Positions 38,996 through 47,920 of a DNA stretch of 52,792 bases are shown piece by piece. Each line of letters begins with the position of its first letter. Within the stretch, counting starts at the first letter, position 1. A program made the translations under genes and the position numbers. Location: the NCBI GenBank assembly GCA_964545245.1, contig CAZJFC010000007.1, forward strand, positions 1 through 52,792, read 5' to 3'. This stretch comes from CAZJFC01 sp964545245 (GTDB lineage: Bacteria; Pseudomonadota; Alphaproteobacteria; Rickettsiales; 21-14-0-20-44-7). Below the pieces are notes generated by a model. It was not told the origin of the DNA, did no database searches, and worked only from the letters and a program-made list of their open reading frames with translations.

Positions 38996-40795
38996 CTATT
39001 TTTCCTTTATAAGCGCCGTGATTGAAAGATTGGTAATTTCCAGACTCTTTCCTTCAACGCCATAGCCTTTGCCGTCTGCTGAATAGATGATTAGTTTTAC
39101 GGCCAGTTTACCTGATGAACTGCTAAGTTCCAGCGGTTGCTTCAGGTTATAACTGCCATATCCTGCGTCGGTGGCCTTTTCTTTAATAGAGTTCAACACC
39201 GGCTCTGCCAGATTGAACGTAACGGACGCTTCCTTGCGTGTTACGGTCAGGGTGTTGTTGTCGAGGGTGAATGTAAGGTGGCCGCTATCAGGGCATGGCG
39301 AGGTCTTTTTATGGTCGGTGCTGATATACAGGCGGTTGGTGATGAAGTCATAGCCTTTGACCTCGATGACTTCGTTATCAACCGCATAGAGCCTGAAAAT
39401 ACCGGTGTGCGTGTCTTCATCGGAATAGTAATGTTTTGAGCGGGCTGAAGCAACACCAAGATCATCCATGATAGCACTGCTTGAATATTTGTTGATTTCC
39501 TTGGAGTGGATATTGGCATCTTCCGCGAACCACGGTTTTATGTAACTCAGTTTCTCGCTATTCGTAAGATAACCAACAATGGAAGTAATTGTTCTCCTAT
39601 CCTCAATCTCCACGTTCTCATCGGTTTTAATAACCTTGCCATCTTGCAGGATTCCGTTTTTGAGGAGCAGGGCTTCGAGCCGCGAAACCTGGCTTTTGGC
39701 GGAGATGCTTTCCGCGCCCCACGGGCCGAATGAGGCCAGAACCAGCAACGCGGCCAGGATCGCCGGGCCGTATTTCATCGAAAAATTATCGCGGCGGCGG
39801 ATATAAATCAGCGTAGTGGCGGTGAACCACAGCCCGGCGAGCACGATAGCGTAGCGGCTTTCAGTTACGCCATAGGCATTGATGCGGACATAAACCGCAA
39901 GGAAAAGCAGGAAAATCAACGGCAGGAACGCGCGGCAGAAATATTTGTGGAACAGGCGCACCGGCAGTTTGCCGCTCTCGCGCAAGGGGTAGGCGGCAAG
40001 CTGGGTAAGGATGCCCGCTATGCCGAACCCGCATATCATCGCGCTGAGCTTGCCCTGCGGGAGTTCCCACAGGAGCAATATCTTCGCGGCATAGGCATAA
40101 ATTATGATGAAGTAAACCAGGCAGAACGGGACGAGCAGGTAGCTCAGCATGAAGTTGATTCCTTTCGGGATATGCGCTTCGGTATCGGATTTAAAATCCT
40201 TTGAGACCCATGAAAGCGCGTAAAACGGCGCAAGGAACAATGCGCCGAATGCCCAGATTGTGGAATAGGTGCGGTAGCCGAAATCAACCCCGAACAGCTC
40301 CCTTATCGTGACGACGATCGCGGAAAGCCCGGTGCAGAAGATGATTGAGAGCAGGATGGCATAGGCCGTGCCGATGCATAATTCGCGGTTGAAATTATAA
40401 AAGGCGGAGTCGGTGGCGTTGCGGCTCAGGAAGGGCGCGACTGTGACGAAGGTTATAAGCCCGCCGAGGAGGAACAGGATTGAAGGAGTGATTTGCTCGC
40501 TCTGGAAAATCCAGTAGGCGATAACGATGAAAACGCCGGTTGAAACGGCAAGATATTCCCTGAAATCCCTTCCCCGCGACTCAAAGAAAAGCTTCGCCCC
40601 GCCGAACCAGAAGAACCCGGCAATCAGGGTTGGGACAAGGCGTTCCGTCGTGCTGTCATCAATAAGGTTCCATTTATAAATATCGTCAAGTTTAAGGAGG
40701 AACAGGCAGAATGCGGCAATGATGGAAAATGGAAAACGCTGCGCGGTTTCACGCAGGTCATTAATGCTGGATCTGAAAAAATTTCCTATTCTCAT
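38996..40795 (-). CDS. DUF4153 family membrane protein
   Basis: A 599-residue integral membrane protein. The first about 340 residues hold roughly ten hydrophobic helices, including SIIAAFCLFLLKL and LAGLWFTATTLIYI; the rest is a soluble domain. The TM pattern, segment YSTIWAFGALFLAPFYALS and length fit DUF4153. Function is unknown. It lies with two small glycine-rich membrane proteins on the same strand, with only 26 bases to the first, which may form one unit. Confidence 0.75.
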   Translation of the reverse strand: MRIGNFFRSSINDLRETAQRFPFSIIAAFCLFLLKLDDIYKWNLIDDSTTERLVPTLIAGFFWFGGAKLFFESRGRDFREYLAVSTGVFIVIAYWIFQSEQITPSILFLLGGLITFVTVAPFLSRNATDSAFYNFNRELCIGTAYAILLSIIFCTGLSAIVVTIRELFGVDFGYRTYSTIWAFGALFLAPFYALSWVSKDFKSDTEAHIPKGINFMLSYLLVPFCLVYFIIIYAYAAKILLLWELPQGKLSAMICGFGIAGILTQLAAYPLRESGKLPVRLFHKYFCRAFLPLIFLLFLAVYVRINAYGVTESRYAIVLAGLWFTATTLIYIRRRDNFSMKYGPAILAALLVLASFGPWGAESISAKSQVSRLEALLLKNGILQDGKVIKTDENVEIEDRRTITSIVGYLTNSEKLSYIKPWFAEDANIHSKEINKYSSSAIMDDLGVASARSKHYYSDEDTHTGIFRLYAVDNEVIEVKGYDFITNRLYISTDHKKTSPCPDSGHLTFTLDNNTLTVTRKEASVTFNLAEPVLNSIKEKATDAGYGSYNLKQPLELSSSSGKLAVKLIIYSADGKGYGVEGKSLEITNLSITALIKEK

Positions 40796-40821
40796 ATTGC
40801 CGCTTCCTGCCTGAAAATCAG

Positions 40822-41055
40822 TTATTTGCCCTGTGATTCAACCAGTTTCTTGATGTTCTGGTTAATCTCGATCAGCGTGAAAAGGATGCCGAAAGTAATC
40901 ACGCCGCCGAAAAACCCGACGATCGCGCCGCCGATGAAACCAATGAAGCCGCCGCCTTGACCGCCGGTGATTGCTGCGCCGAGCACGAATAATACAAATC
41001 CGATAGTGGCCAGGAATTCGAGCGAGTTAACGATGAAAGAGCGAAGTTTTGCCAT
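40822..41055 (-). CDS. Small glycine-rich membrane protein
   Basis: A 77-residue protein with two hydrophobic stretches, a glycine-rich hinge (GGQGGGFIGFIGG) and a charged tail (IEINQNIKKLVESQGK). AGGAGAAG precedes the ATG at good spacing, which supports a real gene. The gene at 41152 encodes a paralogue with the same plan. I do not recognise the family. Confidence 0.7.
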   Translation of the reverse strand: MAKLRSFIVNSLEFLATIGFVLFVLGAAITGGQGGGFIGFIGGAIVGFFGGVITFGILFTLIEINQNIKKLVESQGK

Positions 41056-41151
41056 GATCTTCTCCTGTTAAGGGTTATGGCAGGAGTCTAGGGATGTGCG
41101 GACGGTAAGTCAGGCTATTTCCAAAACTGATGGAAAAACAAAGAGATATTC

Positions 41152-41370
41152 TTACCTGTTGTTGCGGTCGCGCAATTCATCGCGGATTTCAATCAGCAGG
41201 AAGATAACCGCAAAAATGATGATTGCGGAAACCACCCCGATGATGATACCGCCAATAAAGCCGAAGAACCCGCTTGCGCTGCTGATGGCGGAATATAGCA
41301 CGATGATGAGGAACAATACAGGAGCCAGCGCTTCTGTGGCGGAGACAATGAATTTTTTAAAAGCTTCCAT
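41152..41370 (-). CDS. Small glycine-rich membrane protein, paralogue
   Basis: A 72-residue protein matching the gene at 40822 in layout: MEAFKKFIVSATEALAPVL, a hydrophobic core with GFFGFIGGIIIGV and a tail FLLIEIRDELRDRNNR. The shared (F/I)GFIGG and L(I/L)EI motifs show duplication. Tandem small membrane proteins of this type may oligomerise; no function is known to me. Confidence 0.7.
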   Translation of the reverse strand: MEAFKKFIVSATEALAPVLFLIIVLYSAISSASGFFGFIGGIIIGVVSAIIIFAVIFLLIEIRDELRDRNNR

Positions 41371-41467
41371 GATTTTATCCGGTATTTAAAGGGAAATTTA
41401 GCAGGAAAAGAATATACGGGATTTTTTATTTTTCAATTTGAAATATTAGCTGAAATTTTCCGGGTAA

Positions 41468-41500
41468 GAAAAAGCCCGCCATGTAGCGGGCTTGAACTTT
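41468..41500 (-). terminator. Rho-independent terminator of metE
   Basis: Stem AAGCCCGC/GCGGGCTT with a six-base loop, followed on the minus strand by TTTTTCTT. It lies 16 bases after the metE stop. Confidence 0.85.
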
Positions 41501-41515
41501 TTATGCTTCAACTAT

Positions 41516-43858
41516 TTAAGCGTTAGCGGCTTTCCTGCCGTTGCCTTCAACCTGAGCGCGGAGTTCCTTGGCGGAGGCAACCATGCCTTCAAGCGCGGCT
41601 TTGGTTTCCGGCCAGCCACGGGTTTTGAGGCCGCAATCCGGGTTGACCCAGATCTGCTTCGCGTCGAGCACGTTAAGCGCTTTGTTAAGCAGGGAGGTCA
41701 TTTGCTGTTGCGTAGGAACGATAGGCGAGTGGATGTCGTAAACGCCCGGCCCGATCTCGTTCGGGTATTTGAAGTTCACGAATGCATCGAGGAGTTCCAT
41801 CTGCGAGCGCGAGGTTTCGATTGAGATAACATCGGCATCCATCGCGGCAACTGCCTTAATGATATCGTTGAACTCGGAATAGCACATATGGGTGTGTATC
41901 TGGGTTTTATCCTCAACGCCGCTTGCGGTGATGCGGAAGGCTTCAACCGCCCAGCGCAGGTAATCATCCCATTCGGCGCGGTGGAGGGGGAGGCCCTCAC
42001 GCAGCGCGGCTTCGTCGATCTGGATGACTTTGATGCCTGCTTTTTCGAGGTCAACCACCTCATCGCGGATAGCGAGGGCGATTTGTTTGGTAGTGGCTTC
42101 ACGCGATTGGTCATCACGCACGAAAGACCATTGTAAAATGGTGATAGGGCCGGTTAACATGCCTTTCATCGGGCGCTGTGTCTGGTTTTGCGAGAATTTT
42201 GCCCATTCGACCGTCATCGGTTCCGGGCGGGAAACATCGCCGAAAATGATCGGCGGTTTCACGCAGCGCGAGCCGTATGACTGCACCCAGCCGAAGCGGC
42301 TGAACGCGAAGCCGGAAAGCTGTTCGCCGAAATATTCCACCATGTCGTTGCGCTCGAATTCGCCGTGGACGAGGACGTCGATGTCGATGGATTCCTGCCA
42401 TTTGATGGCTTCCGCGGTTTTTTCCTGCAGGAACTGGGTGTATTCAGCCTCGGAGAGTTTGCCTGCCTTGTTGGCGGCACGCGCGGCGCGGACATCTTCA
42501 GTCTGCGGGAAGGAGCCGATTGTAGTGGTCGGGAATAGCGGGAGGTTAAGCTCCGCCGCCTGAAGCTTCGCGCGTTCAGGGTAAGCGGATTTACGCTGCG
42601 CCAGCGCCGGGGTGATGGCGGAAACGCGGGATTTAACTTCCGGGTTGTGGATACGCGCGGAAGTGCGGCGGGATTCCATTGCTTTCGCGTTGGCTTCAAG
42701 CTCGGCTTTCACCGCGTCGCGGCCTTCGTTAAGCGCTTTGGTAAGAACTGCGATCTCGGTAACTTTCTGTTTGGCGAAAGCGAGCCAGTTTTTCAGCTCC
42801 GCATCGAGTTTGTCTTCCAGCTCAAGGTCAACCGGGGAGTGGAGGAGCGAGCAGCTAGGAGCCACGATAATGCGCTCTTTACCCAGTTTTTCCGCTGCCG
42901 CTTCAAGTTTAAGCAGCGCTTTTTCAAAGTCGGTTTTCCAGATATTGCGGCCTTCAACCACGCCTAATGAAAGGATGAGGTTGGCAGGGGCTTTATCAAT
43001 TGCCGCCTTAAGCTGGTGCTCACCGCGGAACACGTCGAGGTGGAGCGCCGCAACCGGGAGGTTGAGGGCGGTTTCAAGGTTAGCGCCTAGGTCAGTGAAA
43101 TAGGTTGCGACGAGGAGTTGCGGGGTTGCGGAGTTGCGGAGTTGCGAATAAGCGGTGGTGAAGGCTTTGCGTTGTTCGTCGTTGAGGCCGAGCACAAGGG
43201 CAGGTTCATCGATTTGTACCCATTCCGCGCCAAGCTCTTTAAGTTTACCAAGGATCTGCTGGTAAACCGGGAGGAGGGCAGGGAGCAGGTCAAGCGGGGA
43301 ACTTTTTTCATTTTCGGCGCCGTCTTTTTCCTTGCCGAGAAGAAGCAGGGAAACCGGGCCGACGATAACCGGGCGGGTGTTGATGCCCAGCGTTTTCGCC
43401 TCATTATATTCATCGAATATCTTGGTTGATGAAAGGGCGAATTTTGTTTCTTTTGAAAGCTCAGGCACGATGTAGTGGTAGTTCGTATCGAGCCATTTTG
43501 TCATTTCCATTGCCGGAACGTCTTTCAGTTCACCGGCCCGGCCACCGCGGGCCATTGCGAAGTAAGTGTCAATGTCTACGTTGCCGCCTTTAAATTTATA
43601 GCGCGGAGGAACTGCGCCAACGAGGGCGATTGTGTCAAGCACATGGTCATAGAACGAGAAATCGTTTGAAGGGATATGCTGGATGCCCTGTGATTGCTGG
43701 TATTTCCAGTTATCGGCGCGGATCTGTTTTGCCTGTTCCTGAAGCTGCTCAAGCGATGATTCGCCTTTCCAGAATGATTCAACCGCTTTTTTAAGTTCGC
43801 GTTTAGGGCCCACGCGCGGGAAGCCCAGATTCGATGCTACTGCATTATTGTTAGCCAT
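41516..43858 (-). CDS. metE: Cobalamin-independent methionine synthase
   Basis: Transfers a methyl group from methyltetrahydrofolate (polyglutamate) to homocysteine. The 780-residue product begins LGFPRVGPKRELKKAVE after a short leader and has the usual two-barrel plan. The zinc-binding site is visible as HTHMCYSEF with DADVISIETSRS, and the second cysteine in NPDCGLKTRGW. AGGAA precedes ATG 43858. At residues about 238-249 the sequence reads SQLRNSATPQLLV, produced by four tandem octamers (43115-43146) in a loop where homologues differ. No SAM or cobalamin riboswitch is apparent upstream. Confidence 0.96.
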   Translation of the reverse strand: MANNNAVASNLGFPRVGPKRELKKAVESFWKGESSLEQLQEQAKQIRADNWKYQQSQGIQHIPSNDFSFYDHVLDTIALVGAVPPRYKFKGGNVDIDTYFAMARGGRAGELKDVPAMEMTKWLDTNYHYIVPELSKETKFALSSTKIFDEYNEAKTLGINTRPVIVGPVSLLLLGKEKDGAENEKSSPLDLLPALLPVYQQILGKLKELGAEWVQIDEPALVLGLNDEQRKAFTTAYSQLRNSATPQLLVATYFTDLGANLETALNLPVAALHLDVFRGEHQLKAAIDKAPANLILSLGVVEGRNIWKTDFEKALLKLEAAAEKLGKERIIVAPSCSLLHSPVDLELEDKLDAELKNWLAFAKQKVTEIAVLTKALNEGRDAVKAELEANAKAMESRRTSARIHNPEVKSRVSAITPALAQRKSAYPERAKLQAAELNLPLFPTTTIGSFPQTEDVRAARAANKAGKLSEAEYTQFLQEKTAEAIKWQESIDIDVLVHGEFERNDMVEYFGEQLSGFAFSRFGWVQSYGSRCVKPPIIFGDVSRPEPMTVEWAKFSQNQTQRPMKGMLTGPITILQWSFVRDDQSREATTKQIALAIRDEVVDLEKAGIKVIQIDEAALREGLPLHRAEWDDYLRWAVEAFRITASGVEDKTQIHTHMCYSEFNDIIKAVAAMDADVISIETSRSQMELLDAFVNFKYPNEIGPGVYDIHSPIVPTQQQMTSLLNKALNVLDAKQIWVNPDCGLKTRGWPETKAALEGMVASAKELRAQVEGNGRKAANA
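43115..43146. repeat. Phrase tract inside metE (GAGTTGCG octamers)
   Basis: Four consecutive octamers, GAGTTGCG, GGGTTGCG, GAGTTGCG, GAGTTGCG, in the coding region. They read as QLRNSATPQ on the gene strand. Confidence 0.8.
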
Positions 43859-43982
43859 TTTCGTTCCTATAAATAAATTTGGAAAGGCTTTATACAGTAT
43901 AATCCCGGTGGATAGCAAGGAAAAAGCGGGGAAATCCGGGGCAGCGGGCTGCCGCCAGATATAAGGCCAAAAAGGCCGCTAA

Positions 43983-44351
43983 TCAGGCCTCTGCGTCAAA
44001 TAACCCTTCAACGCGGTTTGTCCTTAGCTGCACCATCTCAAAGAGGCTTTTCTGCGGGAAGTATTTTACCGTGCCGTCACGAAGTGAGGTGAAGCGGGTA
44101 ACGTAATCCCCGGCGAGGTCTTTGAAGATGGTGAAGCGGACATCGGATACTGCGAACATCGTCTTTACGGCTTCGGCGGCCTTCCTGACGCTTTCATATG
44201 CAGCTTTGTCCGCGGTTTCGGGAATTTTGACAGGTTCTGGTTCAGGGGTACTGACCGGGGCTTTAACGGCCGCGTGTTTTACGCCCGTTTCCGGTATCCC
44301 CCTGCTTTGTACTCCTGCACGTGGCACATTAATGTAATTGTTAATGTCCAT
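43983..44351 (-). CDS. FlaG-like flagellar protein (tentative)
   Basis: A 122-residue protein, disordered and Pro/Val-rich for the first half. The end (VRFTIFKDLAGDYVTRFTSL, then DGTVKYFPQKSLFEMVQL) resembles FlaG, which typically has strands with an I-P-P-E segment; here the match is loose. GGAGGGGAAAG precedes the ATG. It follows flagellin on the same strand after 276 bases containing a structured leader. Confidence 0.5.
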   Translation of the reverse strand: MDINNYINVPRAGVQSRGIPETGVKHAAVKAPVSTPEPEPVKIPETADKAAYESVRKAAEAVKTMFAVSDVRFTIFKDLAGDYVTRFTSLRDGTVKYFPQKSLFEMVQLRTNRVEGLFDAEA

Positions 44352-44408
44352 CTTTCCCCTCCTGGTCGTCCCATCCGGCACCACGTTCCTGCGGTACCTT
44401 AACTTAGA

Positions 44409-44449
44409 GGCTAAAGGTAACCGCCCCCCGGTGATTACCTATCTTAGCC
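44409..44449 (-). other. Structured leader element before the FlaG-like gene
   Basis: GGCTAA pairs with TTAGCC (44409-44414, 44444-44449), GGTAA with TTACC, CCG with CGG around a C-rich loop. A second stem GGTACC/GGTGCC follows on the minus strand. The stacked hairpins lie about 60 bases before the start codon, in a stretch otherwise lacking genes. No known riboswitch consensus fits. Confidence 0.5.
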
Positions 44450-44573
44450 AATGGAGCCTGTGGCCCCGTCGTCCCCCGTATTAAATTCACGAAGATATCT
44501 GGAAAAATATTAGTTTATACTTTTGGGATATCTTGGCGAATCTAACTTGCTTTTCAGCTTTTGGAACCACTTG

Positions 44574-44603
44574 GGAGTGAGGGGGCTCGCCCCCCTCCAC
44601 TCC
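44574..44603 (-). terminator. Hairpin after flagellin
   Basis: GGAGTG...CACTCC with a GAGGGGG/CCCCCTC continuation just after the flagellin stop codon. No T run follows, so it may stop transcription weakly or protect the mRNA end. Confidence 0.55.
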
Positions 44604-44626
44604 AGCGGTTGCCTAACTTACGGTTA

Positions 44627-46291
44627 TTAGCCGATAAGTTTGAGCAAGTTTTGTGGCAACTGGTTAGCCTGAGCCAACACAGAGATTGCAGCTTGCTGCA
44701 ATACCTGGGCAGTTGCGAAAGCGGTAGACTCTTCAGAGATGTCTGCATCAAGGAATTGTCCGCGTGCCGCATCGAGGTTCTGGATTGATACTTCAAGAGC
44801 TGCTGAAGCATAACCAAACCTTGATTGCAACGCACCCACGTCAGCCCTGATAGAGATCAAAGCTTTGATCGCGTTATCAAGTACGTCTGATGCGGTAACC
44901 GCGCCAGTCGCTGTGCTGATGTTAAGTGTTACGGATGTACCTGCATCGTTCAGGTAAATGGCTGTAGATCCCATGTTCCTGATAGAAATGCCGATAGTAT
45001 CGGTAGACGCTGTACCAACCTGGAAGCTAAGTGGGCCTGGTTGGTCAGTTGCTCCTGCGCCTTCCCCTGCTTCAACAGTAATCGCAGCAAGTTCAGCGGC
45101 AAGGAGGGTTTCAAGTGTGCCGAAGTCACCAGCAGTAGAGAACTCTGCTTCGTCAAACGCATCACCGAAGCTGAGGGTGAAGGAGCTTCCGTCATCAGCT
45201 GTGAACACAACATCATCGTTCATCGCATCATCGTTGGAGTCCATCTGCGTGGAAACGTAGTCAACACCGTTTATGGTAATGGTGAGGGTAAAGAGTTCAC
45301 CACCATCATCTTCTGCGGATACGGTCACGCCAGCCCATGAGCCGACGAAAGCGGGTTCTTCAACGCCACCGGCATCAACTGTAGGAAGCGTAGTGAAGTA
45401 GGTGTTGCCGTCAGTGTCACCGGTAACAGTGTAAGGAGACGCAGCAGGTGCTTCAATGCCCGGACCGGACATTACAACGTTCTGGATATCGGCCAAAAGT
45501 GTAGCCTCTACGCCAGCTATAGCACCACCGTTAGTGCCGTACTCTCCATCAAGAGAGTCACCGAAGCTGATAACGAATGAAGATCCGTCATCACCAGTGA
45601 ACACGATGTCATTGTTCTCTGCAGCAGTGGTAGAATCCATCTCGGTTGAGAGGTATTCAACATCGCCTATGGTGATAGTCAATGTGAAGTTTTCACCGGC
45701 AGTAACATCAAGGCTGATTGTTGCGGTTGACCAGTCACCGGCGAAGCCAGGAGCTTCGAGTTCGTTAGCATCAAAGTCAGTGATGGCTGTAATGATGTCG
45801 TTGTCGCTGAGATCGTTAGTAGAGTATTCAGTATCTCCTGTACCTCCAGCGGCACCTCCTACGCTGATAGTACCGTCAAGAAGTTTCACACCGTTGAAGT
45901 TGGTGTTGTTAACGATACGGTCATACTCGCTGGTCAGTGCGCTGAATTCCTGTTGCAGATAACCGCGTTCCGTGCTTGAAAGAGCGCCGGAGTTAGCTTG
46001 CACTGCGAGTGCTTTCTGACGTTGCAGGATCTCGCCCAGACGAGCAATCGCACCATCGGCGACCTGAAGAAGGGTAGCTGCCTGGTTAGTGTTGTTAAGT
46101 GCAGTTTTCAATGTAGATACGTTAGTACGAAGAATTGTACCGATTGAAAGGGCTGCTACGTCATCAGAAGCACGGATAATCTTGTTACCGCTGGATAAAC
46201 GGGCGATAGACATTTGCGATTTTTCGCCTGCTCTGGTGAGGTTGTTCTGCGCATAGTAAGCAGATACGTTGGTAATAATTGAAGAAGCCAT
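44627..46291 (-). CDS. fliC: Flagellin with duplicated middle domain
   Basis: Filament subunit, exported by the FliI-FliJ system encoded earlier. Residues 1-145 are a typical flagellin N-terminus (NNLTRAGEKSQMSIARLSSG, RGYLQQEFSAL); the C-terminus is equally typical (AALEVSIQNLDAARGQ to NQLPQNLLKLIG). The middle has two related copies, near 180 and 316, each with FTLTITI...DVEYLST/GVDYVST and DDGSSF motifs, about 136 residues apart and rich in Asp and Glu. The product is 554 residues, longer than the group's usual 270-400. AGGAG lies before the ATG; a CtrA-type box lies 132-146 bases upstream. Confidence 0.95.
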   Translation of the reverse strand: MASSIITNVSAYYAQNNLTRAGEKSQMSIARLSSGNKIIRASDDVAALSIGTILRTNVSTLKTALNNTNQAATLLQVADGAIARLGEILQRQKALAVQANSGALSSTERGYLQQEFSALTSEYDRIVNNTNFNGVKLLDGTISVGGAAGGTGDTEYSTNDLSDNDIITAITDFDANELEAPGFAGDWSTATISLDVTAGENFTLTITIGDVEYLSTEMDSTTAAENNDIVFTGDDGSSFVISFGDSLDGEYGTNGGAIAGVEATLLADIQNVVMSGPGIEAPAASPYTVTGDTDGNTYFTTLPTVDAGGVEEPAFVGSWAGVTVSAEDDGGELFTLTITINGVDYVSTQMDSNDDAMNDDVVFTADDGSSFTLSFGDAFDEAEFSTAGDFGTLETLLAAELAAITVEAGEGAGATDQPGPLSFQVGTASTDTIGISIRNMGSTAIYLNDAGTSVTLNISTATGAVTASDVLDNAIKALISIRADVGALQSRFGYASAALEVSIQNLDAARGQFLDADISEESTAFATAQVLQQAAISVLAQANQLPQNLLKLIG

Positions 46292-46422
46292 AGTTTTTCT
46301 CCTACTTGGATGTTAAATGGAAGGTTTTTTAAATCTTCCGTTTGTCGGGCTACATGCCCTCATTTCCATAGACCAATTCCACAGAAATGTTTTTTATCAA
46401 ACCTGATTCTGCCATATAAGGG

Positions 46423-46437
46423 TTAAGATAAGGTTAA
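46423..46437 (-). promoter_or_regulatory. CtrA binding box upstream of flagellin
   Basis: On the minus strand TTAACCTTATCTTAA, exactly TTAA, seven bases, TTAA, followed by CCC. It lies 132 bases before the flagellin ATG and between it and the divergent gene at 46570. Confidence 0.7.
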
Positions 46438-46569
46438 AAAGATTAAATTATTTTACAGAAATGTTGCAATCGGGAACAGAATACGGTTTTTTATGGGTTT
46501 TTCAGGCCGTTCTGTCTTTGGCATTGAGTATATATTGAATAAGTTAAGATAATCTGATAGGCTGTAAGC

Positions 46570-46956
46570 ATGAACGATGACCCTTATAACGGCGGCCAGG
46601 ATAACGGCGATGACGGTTATTTTGACTCTAACCTGACTTCCGGGCAGAATATTGAAAATGCCTTCTACCGCAGCGGTGCGGACCTTGAGAACCCTGAAGA
46701 ATTCAAGGGATTCATGAAGAAGGTGAAGGAGATGTATTCCTCGATGCGGCTGGTGATGAACCAGGTGGTGAAGCATTCGCAAAAGTTGAAAAGCTCCGGC
46801 GTAAGTTATTCAAAAAACAAGGTTTTTGAAGAACAGCTTGGTACCGGTGAGCTTAATATGGGTGTCCAGATAGCGGTTGCAGCACCTGCGCGCCAGGCCG
46901 AAAAATTCGATCCGCAAGTGCCAACCCGCAAGGGCGGCGGCGGACAGGGCAGATAG
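46570..46956 (+). CDS. Hypothetical protein, divergent from flagellin
   Basis: A 128-residue hydrophilic protein. The first 45 residues are acidic and Asn/Gly-rich, a central part (GFMKKVKEMYSSMRLVMNQVV) predicts helices, the tail is basic and Gly-rich (PTRKGGGGQGR). No signal peptide or membrane helix. Not recognised. It shares the CtrA-box intergenic region with flagellin, so it could be co-regulated with motility. Confidence 0.6.
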   Translation: MNDDPYNGGQDNGDDGYFDSNLTSGQNIENAFYRSGADLENPEEFKGFMKKVKEMYSSMRLVMNQVVKHSQKLKSSGVSYSKNKVFEEQLGTGELNMGVQIAVAAPARQAEKFDPQVPTRKGGGGQGR

Positions 46957-47039
46957 GTTCTGATTAAAAAAATCTATAAATCCCTTGAAATCCATTAACT
47001 ATAAGTGCTAGAACTTGCCGGAAATTAACAGAGGCAGGA

Positions 47040-47909
47040 ATGTCACCGGGAATGCTGGATACTTTATATCATGGGATGTGGATTGTGCATGTGGGTATAC
47101 TTGGCAAACGCCAGCCCGGCCGGGAATCCGACCAGTTGCAGAACTGGGTAAAGGGGCTTGCCAGACGCTTTTCCAACCAAGAGCCGGAGGAAACTCTGGA
47201 GGATGGGCTTGAGTTACAAGGTAGTGGTGCCGTGTATGACACAACCACCCATGACCCTTTTGGTCTTGGGCTTGATGATTGGCAGAAAGAGAACAGGCAG
47301 GATGCAAATGAAAGGAAGGCCCTTGAGAATTTGTTACGCCTGAGTAGTGACGTTGTCAGGTCTTACAGGAAAACGGCGGGCAGGTCAGCGCAGGCGGTTA
47401 TCGCTGACCAGATTTTTCAGGAGGCGCTCACGACAGGTTATCTTGGTGCGGAAGATATAGGACAGCAGGCTATAGTGTTTTGTTTCAAGTTGCAGGCAAA
47501 CCCGTTAGCTGAAAAATACCTTGATGTATTCGGAATTATTGAACGGATGGCAAACGAAATGAGCAAGACTTTGACCATTACGGATATAAAAGGGCCGTTG
47601 GAAGATTTATATGATAATATTCGGGCAAGACAGGCCAGCGCCCGGGAGGCGGATAGGCTAATAAAAAGCGGTAGCGAAGTAGAAAAACTTCAGGCTAAAA
47701 AAGATTTGCCGGCATTAAGGGAAGAAATTGATTACTGCACTTTTTTGCTCGGCATAGCGTCAACATTGGATATCCGTGTTTCTTCCATATTTGGTGATCC
47801 GGCTGTTTGCTGCGATGCAAGGGCTGAGCTTGAGAATAAACTCGCGGAAAAAATGGATGAAGCCGTACTCCTGCATGGTTTTAATATAGGTGATGGCAGG
47901 GGGTTCTAA
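47040..47909 (+). CDS. Hypothetical protein
   Basis: A 289-residue soluble protein, mostly helical, charged, with a Cys pair near the C-terminus (FGDPAVCCDARAE). No signal peptide or recognised family. GAGGCAGGA precedes ATG 47040, while MLDTLYHG at 47052 is an alternative start. It follows the preceding gene after 83 bases in the same direction; the product of neither is assigned. Confidence 0.6.
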   Translation: MSPGMLDTLYHGMWIVHVGILGKRQPGRESDQLQNWVKGLARRFSNQEPEETLEDGLELQGSGAVYDTTTHDPFGLGLDDWQKENRQDANERKALENLLRLSSDVVRSYRKTAGRSAQAVIADQIFQEALTTGYLGAEDIGQQAIVFCFKLQANPLAEKYLDVFGIIERMANEMSKTLTITDIKGPLEDLYDNIRARQASAREADRLIKSGSEVEKLQAKKDLPALREEIDYCTFLLGIASTLDIRVSSIFGDPAVCCDARAELENKLAEKMDEAVLLHGFNIGDGRGF

Positions 47910-47920
47910 GAACTTTTTTC

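Noticed and set aside
43859..43982. SAM or cobalamin riboswitch before metE
   Set aside because: Only small terminator-like hairpins are present; no SAM-I/II or B12-box consensus.
44350..44470. c-di-GMP (GEMM) riboswitch
   Set aside because: Hairpins end in GGTTACC-like sequence but the conserved GNRA tetraloop and GGGACGCAAAG core are absent.
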